Counted from the first letter of the stretch, positions 9,159 through 19,548 are shown. The stretch is 64,000 nt of DNA from JAEZDC01 sp036676415 (GCA_036676415.1 JAKFCX010000025.1:1-64000), one strand, 5' to 3'. The notes: a model not told the origin generated them from the sequence alone. Translations and numbers: made by a program.

Positions 9159-10480
9159 TTTATGTTTGGACTTGTAAATCCAAGTTTCTTTAGCCCGTTC
9201 TGCACTTCAGGACAACTCATCAATAAATTCCACATGAGTCCTGAACGATGATTCTCTATCATCACGATGATAGGTCCCTGGTCAATTGCCAGGTGTGATT
9301 TTGCGTACCAGTTCTTTGTTTCATTGAAAGCATCTACAAAACCGTATTCACTCCATATCTTATGGCCGAGGTTGTAATAAAAATGACGCAGTGCTTTCAT
9401 TGAATATTCTGGTGTGTAAGGAAAAGCCGACAATGCTGCTGTTGGTGTGATCGTTCCAAAATCATTTGTCGGAGAAAAGGCATTGTAACCGTCGTATGTA
9501 TCACTTGCAGTTAATCCCCAGCAATTTTCTCCATAGCCTTTGAATTTATTGGGATTACGAACACAATGCTCCCTGTTGATGAGTGTATGGTTACGATTCT
9601 GTTCCCAATAATCAGCATAATTATCTTTCAATCCTTTTGGATTGACTCCCAGGAACGAATAGTGTGAGAAAAATAATGGCCCACCATAATCAAACCCCAA
9701 TGGAAGTTTTACTCCATAAAACTCTTTTTCGTTCTTGAAGAAATTACTTTGCACCCATCCACGATGATACACATCTGAGCTAACAGGATACCTTTCTCCC
9801 GATGCAGCTAATATATAAGTGATGAGGCATTCATTAAAACCTCGAATAGCAAAGTTCATACTCCACCCATTGTTTGGACTCCAATGCCAATACAACACAT
9901 CTTCACCTTTTGTAAACCAATTCCATTCAACATCATTCCATAACCAGTTGATACGATTTCTTAATTCCTGTTCGGTATTACTGTTACCATTAAAATATTG
10001 TCTTGCACATAATAACCCCTGGAAGAGATAGGATGATTCTACAAGATCGGCACCATCATCTTTCCTGCTGAAAGGAATTGTTTTACCCGTAGAGCCATTG
10101 AGCCAATGAGGGAATACTCCATGGTACGAATCTGATTTTGAAAGAAATTTTACCATCTTCAATAAGAACTTTGCAGCAGTATCTCTTGCTATCCATTTTC
10201 TTTCCGTCGCAACAATCACACTCATGATGCCAAAACCAGTTCCACCTGTTGTTACTACTTCTGATCCATAATCATATGCTTCATTACTTCTTTCTCTTGA
10301 AAGATTACTGACAGGGTGAGCGAAATCCCAGAAATACCGGAATGTTTGTTTTTGTACTACATCGAGTAAAGCAGAATCTGAAAGATTTGGAAGAATACCA
10401 ACGACCGGTATTTTTTGAGCATTGACATTTGAAATGATCAATAAGAGTAAACAGATGGCCGGTATTTTTTTCAATCTCAT
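9155..10480 (-). CDS. GH144 family endo-/exo-beta-1,2-glucanase (glucoamylase-like fold)
   Basis: A 441-residue protein with a signal peptide ending near residue 21 and a single (alpha/alpha)6-type domain. The segments TFRYFWDFAHPVS, GVFPHWLNGSTG, ESSYLFQGLLCARQYF and HWSPNNGW are typical of the Glycoamylase/GH144 family. Characterised GH144 enzymes act on beta-1,2-glucan, including one from Chitinophaga, giving sophoro-oligosaccharides. It is a close paralogue of the next gene, which carries an extra N-terminal domain. No lipobox is seen, so it is probably periplasmic. It starts 4 bases inside the tail arrangement with the GH43-like gene, typical of an operon. Confidence 0.85.
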   Translation of the reverse strand: MRLKKIPAICLLLLIISNVNAQKIPVVGILPNLSDSALLDVVQKQTFRYFWDFAHPVSNLSRERSNEAYDYGSEVVTTGGTGFGIMSVIVATERKWIARDTAAKFLLKMVKFLSKSDSYHGVFPHWLNGSTGKTIPFSRKDDGADLVESSYLFQGLLCARQYFNGNSNTEQELRNRINWLWNDVEWNWFTKGEDVLYWHWSPNNGWSMNFAIRGFNECLITYILAASGERYPVSSDVYHRGWVQSNFFKNEKEFYGVKLPLGFDYGGPLFFSHYSFLGVNPKGLKDNYADYWEQNRNHTLINREHCVRNPNKFKGYGENCWGLTASDTYDGYNAFSPTNDFGTITPTAALSAFPYTPEYSMKALRHFYYNLGHKIWSEYGFVDAFNETKNWYAKSHLAIDQGPIIVMIENHRSGLMWNLLMSCPEVQNGLKKLGFTSPNIK

Positions 10481-10488
10481 ATTGGTTG

Positions 10489-12153
10489 TTATAAATATGG
10501 AGCGGTAAATCCCAGATTTATCATTCCTGTTTTTACCTCAGGGCAACTTGTAAATAAATTCCATAGTAATCCACTACGATGATTTTCCATCATGATGATG
10601 ATTGGTCCCTGGTCTATCGCAAGAAATGAAGTCGCAAACCATGGATCGTTTAAACGGAAAGCATCTACAAATCCGTACTGTTTAAATATTTTATCGCCCA
10701 AAACATAATAAAAGAATTTTAACGCTTTCATCGATTCTGTAGGTGCATATGGAAAAGATGAAAGTGCAGCTGTTGGTGCAATAACACCAATATCATTCGT
10801 TGGCGAACTTGCAGTGTAACCTGAAGGAATATCACTTGCCGTTAATCCCCAAACAGAATCACTATAACCGAAATAACCTCTTGGATTTGCTTTACAGTAA
10901 TTGTAATTGATGAGTGTGTGATTTTTTGTTTGATTGGAATAGTTGGCATAAACATCACTTAAGCCATTTGGATTGATACCGAGAAATGAATAATGTTCAA
11001 AAAACAATGGTCCACCTAATGCTGGTCCTAATGGTAATTGATAGCCATAATAAGTATTATTGTTCTGCATCATTCCATTTTGTGCCCAGCCGTTATCATA
11101 TACAATTTTAGGAATAGAATAATTGGGTGAAGATGCTGCTAAGACATAAGTGATAAGTGATTCATTCCAACCTTTCACAGGAAGATTCATTTCCCAGCCG
11201 TAATCAGGACTCCAGTGCCAGTACAAGCTATTACTGTTGTTTTTCCGGAACCAGTTCCATTCAACGGCATTCCAAATAGTATTGATATCATTTCTTAGTG
11301 CAATTTCAGCAGCATCGCTTCCATTGAAATATTGTCTTGCACACAACAATCCCTGGATGAGGTAAGATGTTTCAACAATGTCTGCACCGTTATCTTTTGT
11401 ACTAAAAGGAATCACAGCACCCGTAGCTCCATTAAACCAGTGTGGAAATGCACCTTTGAATTTCTGGGCGTTATTCTTCAAAAAAGAAACCATTGTTTGA
11501 ATCCGTGATAAACCTTGAGTTCGTGTAATGAAGTTCCGATGGACACCAGTTATAATTGCCATCACCCCAAACCCGGAACCACCACTTGTTACTAAGTCTC
11601 CAGAAGAATTTCTTTCTCTTGCAAGACCGCTTACAGGGTGACCAAAATCCCAGAAATATTTGAATGTTTGCTGCTGCACAAGCGTAAGCAAATCATCATC
11701 GGTGATCACTGGAAATTTTCTTGATGAATCTATTTGTGTCTGCAGCTTTATTAAAACGGGAAGATTGAGTTTTCCTCCTGCTTTTGAAACCAAGTCTGTA
11801 GAAACAGAAAGGATATATTTTGATAATGGTGTTAAAGGTGATGAAGGTGTAATAACTAAAGTGCTATCTCCATTTTCATAAGTTGCTGCAAAGTTCAGAG
11901 TAACAGCTTCTGCCGTTTTAAAACTCACTGCAGCATTCACAGAGGAGTGGTTAATGGCTGTTCCAAAAGTCAACCTGATCTTTGGCAGCAGCTTCACATT
12001 CATGTAATCGTAACCACCAGACATATTATCTACAGAAACATTACTCAAAGCAAAGGGCAGCATTGGTGTTACAGGTGTTCCACTATCATCATTATTTTTT
12101 TTACAACCAAAAAATAAACTGATGCCTACCAGGTATAAAAAGTATTTTGACAT
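10489..12153 (-). CDS. GH144 family beta-1,2-glucanase lipoprotein with N-terminal Ig-like domain
   Basis: A 554-residue paralogue of the preceding GH144 gene. It starts with a lipoprotein signal (Cys17 followed by Lys-Lys) and has a Big_5-like immunoglobulin domain at about residues 30-145 before the GH144 catalytic domain, where TFKYFWDFGHPVSG, GAFPHWFNGATG and HWSPDYGW are seen. The lipid anchor suggests it sits on the outer membrane, possibly facing outward as the endo-acting surface enzyme, while its unanchored paralogue works in the periplasm. That division of labour is inferred from the signals only. Only 8 bases separate it from the downstream GH144 gene. Confidence 0.85.
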   Translation of the reverse strand: MSKYFLYLVGISLFFGCKKNNDDSGTPVTPMLPFALSNVSVDNMSGGYDYMNVKLLPKIRLTFGTAINHSSVNAAVSFKTAEAVTLNFAATYENGDSTLVITPSSPLTPLSKYILSVSTDLVSKAGGKLNLPVLIKLQTQIDSSRKFPVITDDDLLTLVQQQTFKYFWDFGHPVSGLARERNSSGDLVTSGGSGFGVMAIITGVHRNFITRTQGLSRIQTMVSFLKNNAQKFKGAFPHWFNGATGAVIPFSTKDNGADIVETSYLIQGLLCARQYFNGSDAAEIALRNDINTIWNAVEWNWFRKNNSNSLYWHWSPDYGWEMNLPVKGWNESLITYVLAASSPNYSIPKIVYDNGWAQNGMMQNNNTYYGYQLPLGPALGGPLFFEHYSFLGINPNGLSDVYANYSNQTKNHTLINYNYCKANPRGYFGYSDSVWGLTASDIPSGYTASSPTNDIGVIAPTAALSSFPYAPTESMKALKFFYYVLGDKIFKQYGFVDAFRLNDPWFATSFLAIDQGPIIIMMENHRSGLLWNLFTSCPEVKTGMINLGFTAPYL

Positions 12154-12162
12154 TTTTCTAGG

Positions 12163-13620
12163 TTACCAAACATAAGTTGCCACAGCACCAGGTTGCAGTG
12201 ATGTAGTGAACCAGAGGTCTTTAAATTTTACGTTGAAAGTCTGAGAATCGTTACCATCATTTTCTACTATCAGTACTTTTTTTCCTGATGGTGTTACAAA
12301 AGCCACGTTTTGAAGATCTCCTGTAATGTTGGATGAAATTCTTACGGAACCTGGCGGAACAAATTTCGACACATGTCCGATAATATAATAAGCAACATTT
12401 CGCATTACTCCTCCTCCATTAATAGTTAAAGCTCCTTTACATTGTGTACAGCCACCAGGTGTATGTGGACCATAACTTGCATCATTTGCAAGATTCCATT
12501 CAAGGGCAACACGGCTCCAGTTTCTTACTGAGCCTATGATCACATTTCTTAGATGCCATTTCAAGTCACCACCGAAATTCCCTGTTGATGATGTCCATTG
12601 CTCAGTGAAATAAATATTTTTGTCGGGATGAGCATTTCTTACACTTGAAAGTGCACTAATATCTCCTCCATATAAGTGAAAAGCAGATCCATCTACAAAA
12701 GCTTTGGCCGCAGGATCATTCAGTATTTCTAATGGATAATCCGGCCGGTCTGCATTATGATCGTAAACAATAATTTTTGTTGTGATGTTGGCTGCCTGTA
12801 AAGCAGGGCCAAGATTATTTTTGATAAAATTCTTTTGTTCTGCTGCTGTCATCAGCATACTGGGATTGTTACCACCATGCAACGGTTCGTTCTGTGGTGT
12901 AAGTGAATGAATGCTGATACCCTGAGCCTGCATTGCCTGGATATATTTTACAAAATACTGTGCGTATGTACTGTAATATTCCGGCTTAAGACTACCGCCA
13001 ACAAGGCTGTTATTCGTTTTCATCCATGCAGGAGCACTCCATGGTGTGGCCATGATTTTTACGGCTGGGTTAATTGCAATGATCTCTTTTAAAACAGGTA
13101 CAAGATTAGTCATTGCTGGAGCAATGCTAAAAGAAGATAAAGTGGGATCAGTTGCAGTGCCTGTCATATCATTGAATGTGTAGGCTGAAGCACTAAGATC
13201 GCTGGCCCCAATGCTAATGCGAATAAAATTGGAACTGATCGCATTAATGTCGTTAGAGAAAATCTCTCTTAATAAATTATTTCTGACGGATGGCGATAAA
13301 GCATTGATAAGATCAGCACTTCCATCAGTGAGTGTATAACCAAAGCCATCAATAGATTGATATTTGATGGCACTATCAACTGTGATTGTTTGAAAGCTAT
13401 TGGCTGCATTACTAAAACCAAGTGTTGTAGATTGGTTTTGCAGTAATTGTGACTGGTTTGAAGTGGTAAGCCACCACGAAGCAAAAACCGTTGGTGTAAC
13501 TGCTGGAGGAGGTGGTGGAGGTGGTGGTGTAACTGTACCACCGCCTGAACTTTTTTTGGAACAGGCTTCCAACAAAAACGAGGACAAGATCAGCACGATG
13601 AATAAAACAAGCTTTTTCAT
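12163..13620 (-). CDS. GH30 family glycosidase lipoprotein (probable beta-1,6-glucanase)
   Basis: A 485-residue lipoprotein (Cys20) with a run of eight prolines at 32-39 as a linker. The GH30 barrel follows, with acid/base Glu245 in TPQNEP and nucleophile Glu340 in FTEQW, and a short C-terminal beta-sandwich. Many GH30 enzymes of subfamily 3 in Bacteroidota cut beta-1,6-glucan; others in the family cut beta-glucosylceramide or xylan. With GH144 and GH3 neighbours a glucan substrate is most likely. It is nine bases upstream of the GH144 gene and downstream of a hairpin that follows the LamG gene. Confidence 0.85.
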   Translation of the reverse strand: MKKLVLFIVLILSSFLLEACSKKSSGGGTVTPPPPPPPPAVTPTVFASWWLTTSNQSQLLQNQSTTLGFSNAANSFQTITVDSAIKYQSIDGFGYTLTDGSADLINALSPSVRNNLLREIFSNDINAISSNFIRISIGASDLSASAYTFNDMTGTATDPTLSSFSIAPAMTNLVPVLKEIIAINPAVKIMATPWSAPAWMKTNNSLVGGSLKPEYYSTYAQYFVKYIQAMQAQGISIHSLTPQNEPLHGGNNPSMLMTAAEQKNFIKNNLGPALQAANITTKIIVYDHNADRPDYPLEILNDPAAKAFVDGSAFHLYGGDISALSSVRNAHPDKNIYFTEQWTSSTGNFGGDLKWHLRNVIIGSVRNWSRVALEWNLANDASYGPHTPGGCTQCKGALTINGGGVMRNVAYYIIGHVSKFVPPGSVRISSNITGDLQNVAFVTPSGKKVLIVENDGNDSQTFNVKFKDLWFTTSLQPGAVATYVW

Positions 13621-13670
13621 AAGTATGATTGAATTTATCCGGCAAATATTCCTCAGTAAACAGGTGGAAG

Positions 13671-13703
13671 AAATTTATCCCGGCATTTAACCGGGATAAA
13701 TTT
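13671..13703 (-). terminator. Intra-operon hairpin, probable attenuator or partial terminator
   Basis: A perfect 13-bp stem (13671-13683 with 13691-13703) around a 7-base loop lies between the LamG gene and GH30. On the minus strand the stem ends in TTT followed by a C/T-rich stretch, so termination is probably only partial. It may keep SusC, SusD and LamG levels above those of the enzymes, or mark a 3' end for RNA processing. Confidence 0.7.
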
Positions 13704-13717
13704 TATAATTGTAACAT

Positions 13718-14575
13718 CTATTTTTTTGTAGTGAACAGCGTACTGATTTCAGTCTGTGTTAAAACTGAATTGTACAATCTTAACTGATCAAGTTCTCCTT
13801 TCCATGTTGAAGAAAGCCAGTCATCAGAATCATAGCTGGTTCCTGGTCCTGCACCTACACGCATTTCACTAATAGTAGCATTATTGATATTAATATCACC
13901 ATGACCACCCCATACACGTGTATTGGCATTCGCAACACCATCTACAAACAAAGTCATTGTACTATTTGCATTGCTATAGGTAAGTACAATATGATGCCAT
14001 TGATTATCGAGCAAGCCTGCTATAGTGTTTCCACCTTCCCAGGTAAACCAGTTGTCGGCATTATTCTTATCAGCGATCATCACTTTAACTGCACCTGCAG
14101 CATTATTTCCTTCAAGAAAAACCAACATGCTGGCTCCTGACCAATGACCATTGTTTGATTTGAAACTTAAAATATACTCAGGACCGTTGGTGCCGAGATT
14201 ATTTTTTGTTTGCCCATCCCGCTTATACCAGAAAGAAATAGAAAAGCTTTTTGCTGTTAAAGCCCAGTCATTCGGCTTGGCATAGGTGATAAACTTTTTA
14301 TTTTCTCCCTTCACAGCCTTACCACTAACGCCAGCTACAGATGTTAGCGGATTACCTGAAGGAAATGCAGCACGAATACTATCTACTGCATTCATTAGTG
14401 CATCACTGGTAGAGCCATCGAATGCTACATAGAATTTTAATGCTCCGCCCGGAACGTTTGCATCCTGGGGATAATTCCCAAGTTCTGGTCTATCCAGCTT
14501 GCGACATCCCATGATGCTTAATGCAAGACCTGCAACGAGCAGTGTTTTTGCAAGTAATATATTTCTGAATTTCAT
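13718..14575 (-). CDS. LamG-domain lipoprotein, putative surface glycan-binding protein
   Basis: A 285-residue lipoprotein (Cys24 in an IMGC lipobox). Residues about 46-280 form a single LamG/concanavalin A-like jelly roll; the SFSISFWYK and WHHIVLTYS segments are typical. No catalytic acid motif of the GH16 type is visible. It lies directly after SusD, the position usually held by surface glycan-binding (SusE/F-type) proteins, so it probably captures the glucan at the cell surface. Binding specificity cannot be read from the sequence. Confidence 0.8.
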   Translation of the reverse strand: MKFRNILLAKTLLVAGLALSIMGCRKLDRPELGNYPQDANVPGGALKFYVAFDGSTSDALMNAVDSIRAAFPSGNPLTSVAGVSGKAVKGENKKFITYAKPNDWALTAKSFSISFWYKRDGQTKNNLGTNGPEYILSFKSNNGHWSGASMLVFLEGNNAAGAVKVMIADKNNADNWFTWEGGNTIAGLLDNQWHHIVLTYSNANSTMTLFVDGVANANTRVWGGHGDININNATISEMRVGAGPGTSYDSDDWLSSTWKGELDQLRLYNSVLTQTEISTLFTTKK

Positions 14576-14633
14576 TGTTTACTATTTAAGTTGTTTAGAA
14601 CAGATATTTTACTTCATTATCCGTTAAATACCA

Positions 14634-16184
14634 TTAAGGATAATCAGGATTTTGAACCAATGCACCACCGGACTGATCAATTATTGGCTGTGGTAATGGA
14701 AGATACCTGTTACGATGCTGGTAGCCTAATGGTCCCAATACTGATACAGCATCATTCCATCTTACCAGATCAAAAAATCTTTCACCTTCCATTGCTAACT
14801 CTATTCTTCTTTCATGTTTAATTGCAGTACGCATCTGAGCCTGGCTAATAAAAGTAACTGCAGGAAGTACAGCGGCATTTCCACCTCTTGCTCTTGATCT
14901 TACTTGTTCAAGATAACTTGCTGCTAATGCCTGGTTTGCTGCACCGCCGATTTCATTCGCTGCTTCTGCTGCCATTAATAACACGTCAGCATAACGAATA
15001 ATGCGTTGGTTTAAAAATCCAGCACCATGCAGATCACCGGTTTCCTGTTGTCTCGCAGGATTTACATAAACTTTCTTATTCCAGTAAAGTCTTGGTAATC
15101 CAGCAGGTAGTGTACGACCGTAACCGCCAAATGCAGGATCGTCTGACTGACCTGTGAAGAGGATGGTTCTGTTTTTACGTGGATCACCTGGCTCATAAGC
15201 ATCTACTAAATCTTGAGTTGGAGTATTCCATCCCCAACCTAAATCCCAGTCACCACTTCCACGAACGCCTTGCGATGTTCCGTAGAAACTATATAAGCTT
15301 TGCGCTGTTCCTGAAGCTCCAGGAGGTGTATGAGCCTGAATTTCGAATATGGATTCTACACCATTTTCTCCTTCTTCATTAAAAGCTCTTGAATAATTTG
15401 TTTCAAGAGAATACTGGCCAGAGTTGATGATCTGTTGCAGTATGCTTAGTGCTCCAGCCCATTGCTGCCTGTATAGCATTGTTTTTGCAGCTAATGCCTG
15501 GCCTGCACCTCTGGTTAAACGACCAGGGTATTTATTTTGTCCCAATGCATTGTTCCAGTTCAACGGAAGATATTGAGAAGCGAATTGCAGATCTGCATCT
15601 ATTAAAGCATACACTTGTGCAACACTCTTCTTAGGAAGCGAATTTACCTGTGCATTATTGGTAACAGGAAAATCTACGATTCTTACTTCACCATAGGTTC
15701 TTACCAGGTCGAAATAAGATAAGGCCCTGATAAACTTTGCTTCTGCAAGGTTGATCATCGATGCCGGGTCAGTAAGTTTTAATGAGTCTACTGTTTTGAT
15801 AAGAATATTAGCGTGATCGATCATCTTATACTTTCGCTCATAATAGATATTCGTACTCCAGTGATCCTTGCTGTACTGAAACTGGTCGTAGATAACTGCC
15901 CAGTCAGCTCCATCACTTGCAGAACTTCCTTTCATTGCATCATCATCCCTGAAACTATGAATGGCAAGGAATGGAATATGTCCCCAGGCTGCACCACCTT
16001 CATCAGGATTTCGAAGTGCTCCGTATAAACCTAATGCGAGGCCTTCAACTCCACCCTGGTTTAGGTCGTTCAGGGTTGCCTGTAAAGGTTCCCGGTCGAG
16101 AAACTTTTTACAACCTGTAGTTGCAAAGACAATGGGTATCGCAGCTAAGGCAACCCATTTTAAATATTTTGTACTTTGTTTCAT
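14634..16184 (-). CDS. SusD/RagB family outer-membrane nutrient-binding lipoprotein (beta-glucan PUL)
   Basis: A 516-residue SusD homologue with lipobox Cys25 followed by KKFLD, TPR-rich alpha-helical architecture, and the usual C-terminal KHERRIELAMEGERFFDL stretch before the final Pro-Asp-Tyr-Pro. It caps the SusC transporter encoded 19 bases upstream and binds the oligosaccharide for import. The gene is not fused or truncated. Confidence 0.95.
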   Translation of the reverse strand: MKQSTKYLKWVALAAIPIVFATTGCKKFLDREPLQATLNDLNQGGVEGLALGLYGALRNPDEGGAAWGHIPFLAIHSFRDDDAMKGSSASDGADWAVIYDQFQYSKDHWSTNIYYERKYKMIDHANILIKTVDSLKLTDPASMINLAEAKFIRALSYFDLVRTYGEVRIVDFPVTNNAQVNSLPKKSVAQVYALIDADLQFASQYLPLNWNNALGQNKYPGRLTRGAGQALAAKTMLYRQQWAGALSILQQIINSGQYSLETNYSRAFNEEGENGVESIFEIQAHTPPGASGTAQSLYSFYGTSQGVRGSGDWDLGWGWNTPTQDLVDAYEPGDPRKNRTILFTGQSDDPAFGGYGRTLPAGLPRLYWNKKVYVNPARQQETGDLHGAGFLNQRIIRYADVLLMAAEAANEIGGAANQALAASYLEQVRSRARGGNAAVLPAVTFISQAQMRTAIKHERRIELAMEGERFFDLVRWNDAVSVLGPLGYQHRNRYLPLPQPIIDQSGGALVQNPDYP

Positions 16185-16203
16185 ATCAGTTGATTTATAA
16201 AAA

Positions 16204-19200
16204 TTAGAAGTTTACGTTTATACCACCAGTTACAATCATCGGTACGGGACCATCACCATAATCAAGTCCGAATGCTGTAGGACTTCCACCAAATTCCGGG
16301 GTATAGCCTGAAGCATTTTTGAAAGTCTTTAGGTTCTGAACATTTGCGAAAATTCTTAAGCTGCTCATATGCAAACGAGACAAAATGCTTGGATTGAAAT
16401 TATATGCCAGCTGCACATTACGTATGCGTAAGTAGCTTCCATCTTCAATTCCAAATGTAGAAGGCAGCCTGTTGATAGCATGATTATCTCCAAGGATAGG
16501 AACCCAGTTAGATGTTCCTGGTCCATGCCACCTGTTGAGCTTGAATGATGCATAATTATAACGGGAATATGGAAGTTCTGAACTGCCCCATATCCTGTAG
16601 ATGTCAGCACCATACGATCCGTTCACATCAACATCCAGTTCAAGCCTTTTGTATTTTAGTGTTACTGAGGCACCGTAAATGAAATCAGGAGTTGGATTAC
16701 CGATCATTGAACGGTCTTTTGTATCGATCTGGCCATCGCCATTGATGTCTTTGTATTTCAGATCACCAGGACCATAATCATAACCGATCACTTTTGGTGA
16801 ACCCAATTTATCAGTGTAAGATTGATAAACACCTTCTACTGTATAACCATAAAAATAACCAATAGGGTATCCTGCTTCTGTCTGGTTAGGTGTTTGTTCT
16901 CCTGCAGCGATTGGTGTACCGAATTTTTCTACATTGTTTTTGAAAGTAGTGATGTTACCACCTATGGTTAAGGTCAGATCTCTTCCAATAACCTGGTTCC
17001 AACTAGCCAATGCCTCTATACCTTTGTTCGAAATATCTGCATAATTACCTAACTGTGGTTTACCGGTTGGTAATGTCAGGAAGGCTAAAGCTCCTTTTGT
17101 TAACCTGTCGTAGTAATTTAATTCAACATGCAAACGGCTTTTGAAAGCAGAAAGTTCAAGCCCGATTTCTTTTGCATGATTCTTTTCCCAGCTAAGATTT
17201 GGATCAGGAGTGTAGTCGTTTACATACGCTGCATATGTATTTGTACCAAACACAGCAGTATTACCCTGGCCAATACGTGGGAATAATGGATAATCATAAC
17301 CGTAAGTGTTTTGTCCACCTAACACACCGATACTTGCTTTCAATTTCAAGTAATTAACTGCGTCAAAATCGGCCATGAAATTTTCCTTTGATATTTCCCA
17401 TGCTGCACCAACAGCCCAGAAATTGTCCCAGGTATTTCCATTTTCTTTAAATACGGATGATCCATCACGACGATAAGAAACATTCAACAAGTATTTGCTC
17501 TTGTAGTTGTACAACACACGGAAAAGTCCGGATACAGTTGCTTTTTCAGCAGCATATGAACCAGACTGGTTTGCCAATACATCATTGAATCCATTATTAA
17601 TATACCAGAATCGTTCATCATCAGGAATCGGATCTCCTGTAAGACTCTGACGTGTGTTAGCACTTAACTGTTCTGTTCCGAAAAAATAAGTGGTAAACCC
17701 ACCAGTTGCAGTGATACCATGATCATCAAATTGTTTCTTGTATGTAAGAATATAGTCCTGCTGATACTTGTTCCACCTGTCTTCATTAACAGATACTCTT
17801 GAAATAGGATTGATGATGATCGCTTTTCCATCAGCCGGATTGTAACCAGCATACAAAGGATTGTAACTACGTTGGCTAACCCAGCTAAAATCACCATAGA
17901 TCGTAGCACGGAAATTAAAATCTCTCAGGAAGTTTACATCACCATAAACGCTACCAACTAACCTGCTTTCCCTGCCTATATATTTATCCCAGGTGTTTTC
18001 TCTTCCGAGTAATGGATTCTGTAAGGTATTCTGTATGCTAGGTAAAACGGAATAAAGATTGTACGTCATGCTGTCGCCATACAAATTCAAGCGATATGGT
18101 GTTGTGCCTGCACCAACAATAGGAGCAATACGTCTTGCATCCTGCAAGGCTGCAGTACCATCATTTGGACGCTTGGTTCTTGTACCATTTATATTAAATC
18201 CAACCTTAAAATTCTTACTCAGCTTCATTTCATCTGCAAGAGATAACTGAAACTTTTCTAATATCTCATGAATAACGATTCCTTCATCCCTGGTATAACC
18301 AAAGCCCATGTAAAATTTATTCTTGTCGCTGCTGGCAGTAAGACTGATATTGTTCGTACTGAACATGCCTGTTTGTGTCATAGCATCTATCCAGTCTGTA
18401 TTGTTCTGCCATTTTGAATAATCAAAGACTTCGGTAGATCCGATGTTGGCTTTTTCTTCTTCATACAACATCTGGAAATCTGCACCACTTGTCAGCACAT
18501 CGATCTTATCAACTAGTTTTTTGAAACCCCAATTACTATTGAAGTTTACGATCAGCTGGCCAGCTTTCGCTCTTTTTGTTGTTATGGCAATTACTCCACC
18601 AGCACCACGAATACCAAATATGGCAAGTGATGAAGGATCTTTCAATACTTCGATCGTTTCAATATCGTTCGGGTTGAGATAGTCGATGTTATCATTCAAT
18701 ATACCATCAACTACATATAATGGTCTTACCGCATCTCCATTAGTACTTCCTGTACCACGAATACGAATATCAGGAGATTTACCTGGTGTGCCATAAGGTG
18801 TAACGGATAATCCTGCCACTTTTCCCTGTAAAGAAGCAATTGGGTTAGTGTTAGGTTTATCAGCAACTTCTCTTCCGGCAATCTTAACAATTGAACCGGT
18901 AAGATCTCTTTTGTTGGCTGTACCATAACCAATCACAACAACCTGGTCAAGATCTGAAGCAGATAATGCAAGAGATACCTCAAGTGAAGTTCTGTTGCCC
19001 ACAGCTATTTCCTGTGGCACATAACCCACATAACTGAACACCAGGATTGCATTTTCCGGAACAGAGATACTGAACTGTCCGTTCTCATTGGTAGCAGTAC
19101 CTCTGGAAGTACCTTTTACCAACACCGAAACACCACTGATTGGTGTATTACCTTCTCCTCTTACAGTTCCTGTAATTACCTGGTCCGGAGGTGAAGCTTG

Positions 19201-19548
19201 TTCCGCTTCTTTTATTGCAATAAGATTATTTTGAAGGAACTGGTAAGTGATACCGCTATTTTTCAATAGCCTGTCCAGCACTTCTTTTATCTCTGCCTCC
19301 TGTACAGATAAAGAAACTTTTTGTTTTACTGATCTAAGATCACCATTGTACAAAAAGCGATAATTACTCTGCTTTTCGATCGTAGTGAGTACACTTGCGA
19401 TCTCAGCATCTTTCACGTTAAGGCTGATCCTTGTTTGAGAATAGCCTTTTGCACTAACCTGGAACACTACATGTGCCAGGAAGAACAAAGTTGTAATCTT
19501 GATAAGCAGCGGTCTGGGAATTGCCGCTATCGTTAATTTTGGTCTCAT
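16204..19548 (-). CDS. SusC/RagA TonB-dependent transporter with STN signalling domain
   Basis: A 1114-residue outer-membrane transporter. Behind a long signal region lies an STN (secretin/TonB short N-terminal) domain at about 35-112, then a carboxypeptidase-regulatory-like domain at about 122-205, the plug and a 22-strand barrel ending in an aromatic residue. STN domains contact FecR-type anti-sigma factors in the periplasm, and a FecR gene ends just 45 bases upstream. Import of the glucan would therefore signal to the ECF sigma factor and increase expression of this PUL. The second SusC in the window (54333-57566) lacks the STN domain. Confidence 0.95.
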   Translation of the reverse strand: MRPKLTIAAIPRPLLIKITTLFFLAHVVFQVSAKGYSQTRISLNVKDAEIASVLTTIEKQSNYRFLYNGDLRSVKQKVSLSVQEAEIKEVLDRLLKNSGITYQFLQNNLIAIKEAEQASPPDQVITGTVRGEGNTPISGVSVLVKGTSRGTATNENGQFSISVPENAILVFSYVGYVPQEIAVGNRTSLEVSLALSASDLDQVVVIGYGTANKRDLTGSIVKIAGREVADKPNTNPIASLQGKVAGLSVTPYGTPGKSPDIRIRGTGSTNGDAVRPLYVVDGILNDNIDYLNPNDIETIEVLKDPSSLAIFGIRGAGGVIAITTKRAKAGQLIVNFNSNWGFKKLVDKIDVLTSGADFQMLYEEEKANIGSTEVFDYSKWQNNTDWIDAMTQTGMFSTNNISLTASSDKNKFYMGFGYTRDEGIVIHEILEKFQLSLADEMKLSKNFKVGFNINGTRTKRPNDGTAALQDARRIAPIVGAGTTPYRLNLYGDSMTYNLYSVLPSIQNTLQNPLLGRENTWDKYIGRESRLVGSVYGDVNFLRDFNFRATIYGDFSWVSQRSYNPLYAGYNPADGKAIIINPISRVSVNEDRWNKYQQDYILTYKKQFDDHGITATGGFTTYFFGTEQLSANTRQSLTGDPIPDDERFWYINNGFNDVLANQSGSYAAEKATVSGLFRVLYNYKSKYLLNVSYRRDGSSVFKENGNTWDNFWAVGAAWEISKENFMADFDAVNYLKLKASIGVLGGQNTYGYDYPLFPRIGQGNTAVFGTNTYAAYVNDYTPDPNLSWEKNHAKEIGLELSAFKSRLHVELNYYDRLTKGALAFLTLPTGKPQLGNYADISNKGIEALASWNQVIGRDLTLTIGGNITTFKNNVEKFGTPIAAGEQTPNQTEAGYPIGYFYGYTVEGVYQSYTDKLGSPKVIGYDYGPGDLKYKDINGDGQIDTKDRSMIGNPTPDFIYGASVTLKYKRLELDVDVNGSYGADIYRIWGSSELPYSRYNYASFKLNRWHGPGTSNWVPILGDNHAINRLPSTFGIEDGSYLRIRNVQLAYNFNPSILSRLHMSSLRIFANVQNLKTFKNASGYTPEFGGSPTAFGLDYGDGPVPMIVTGGINVNF

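Noticed and set aside
13490..13545. GGTGGAGG-like low-complexity tract
   Set aside because: It encodes the poly-proline linker of the GH30 lipoprotein, so it needs no separate explanation.
16360..17150. GCAAACG cores inside the beta-glucan susC
   Set aside because: Only the 7-base core matches, without the flanking ACG and WTWCC parts, and they lie in coding sequence far from any promoter.
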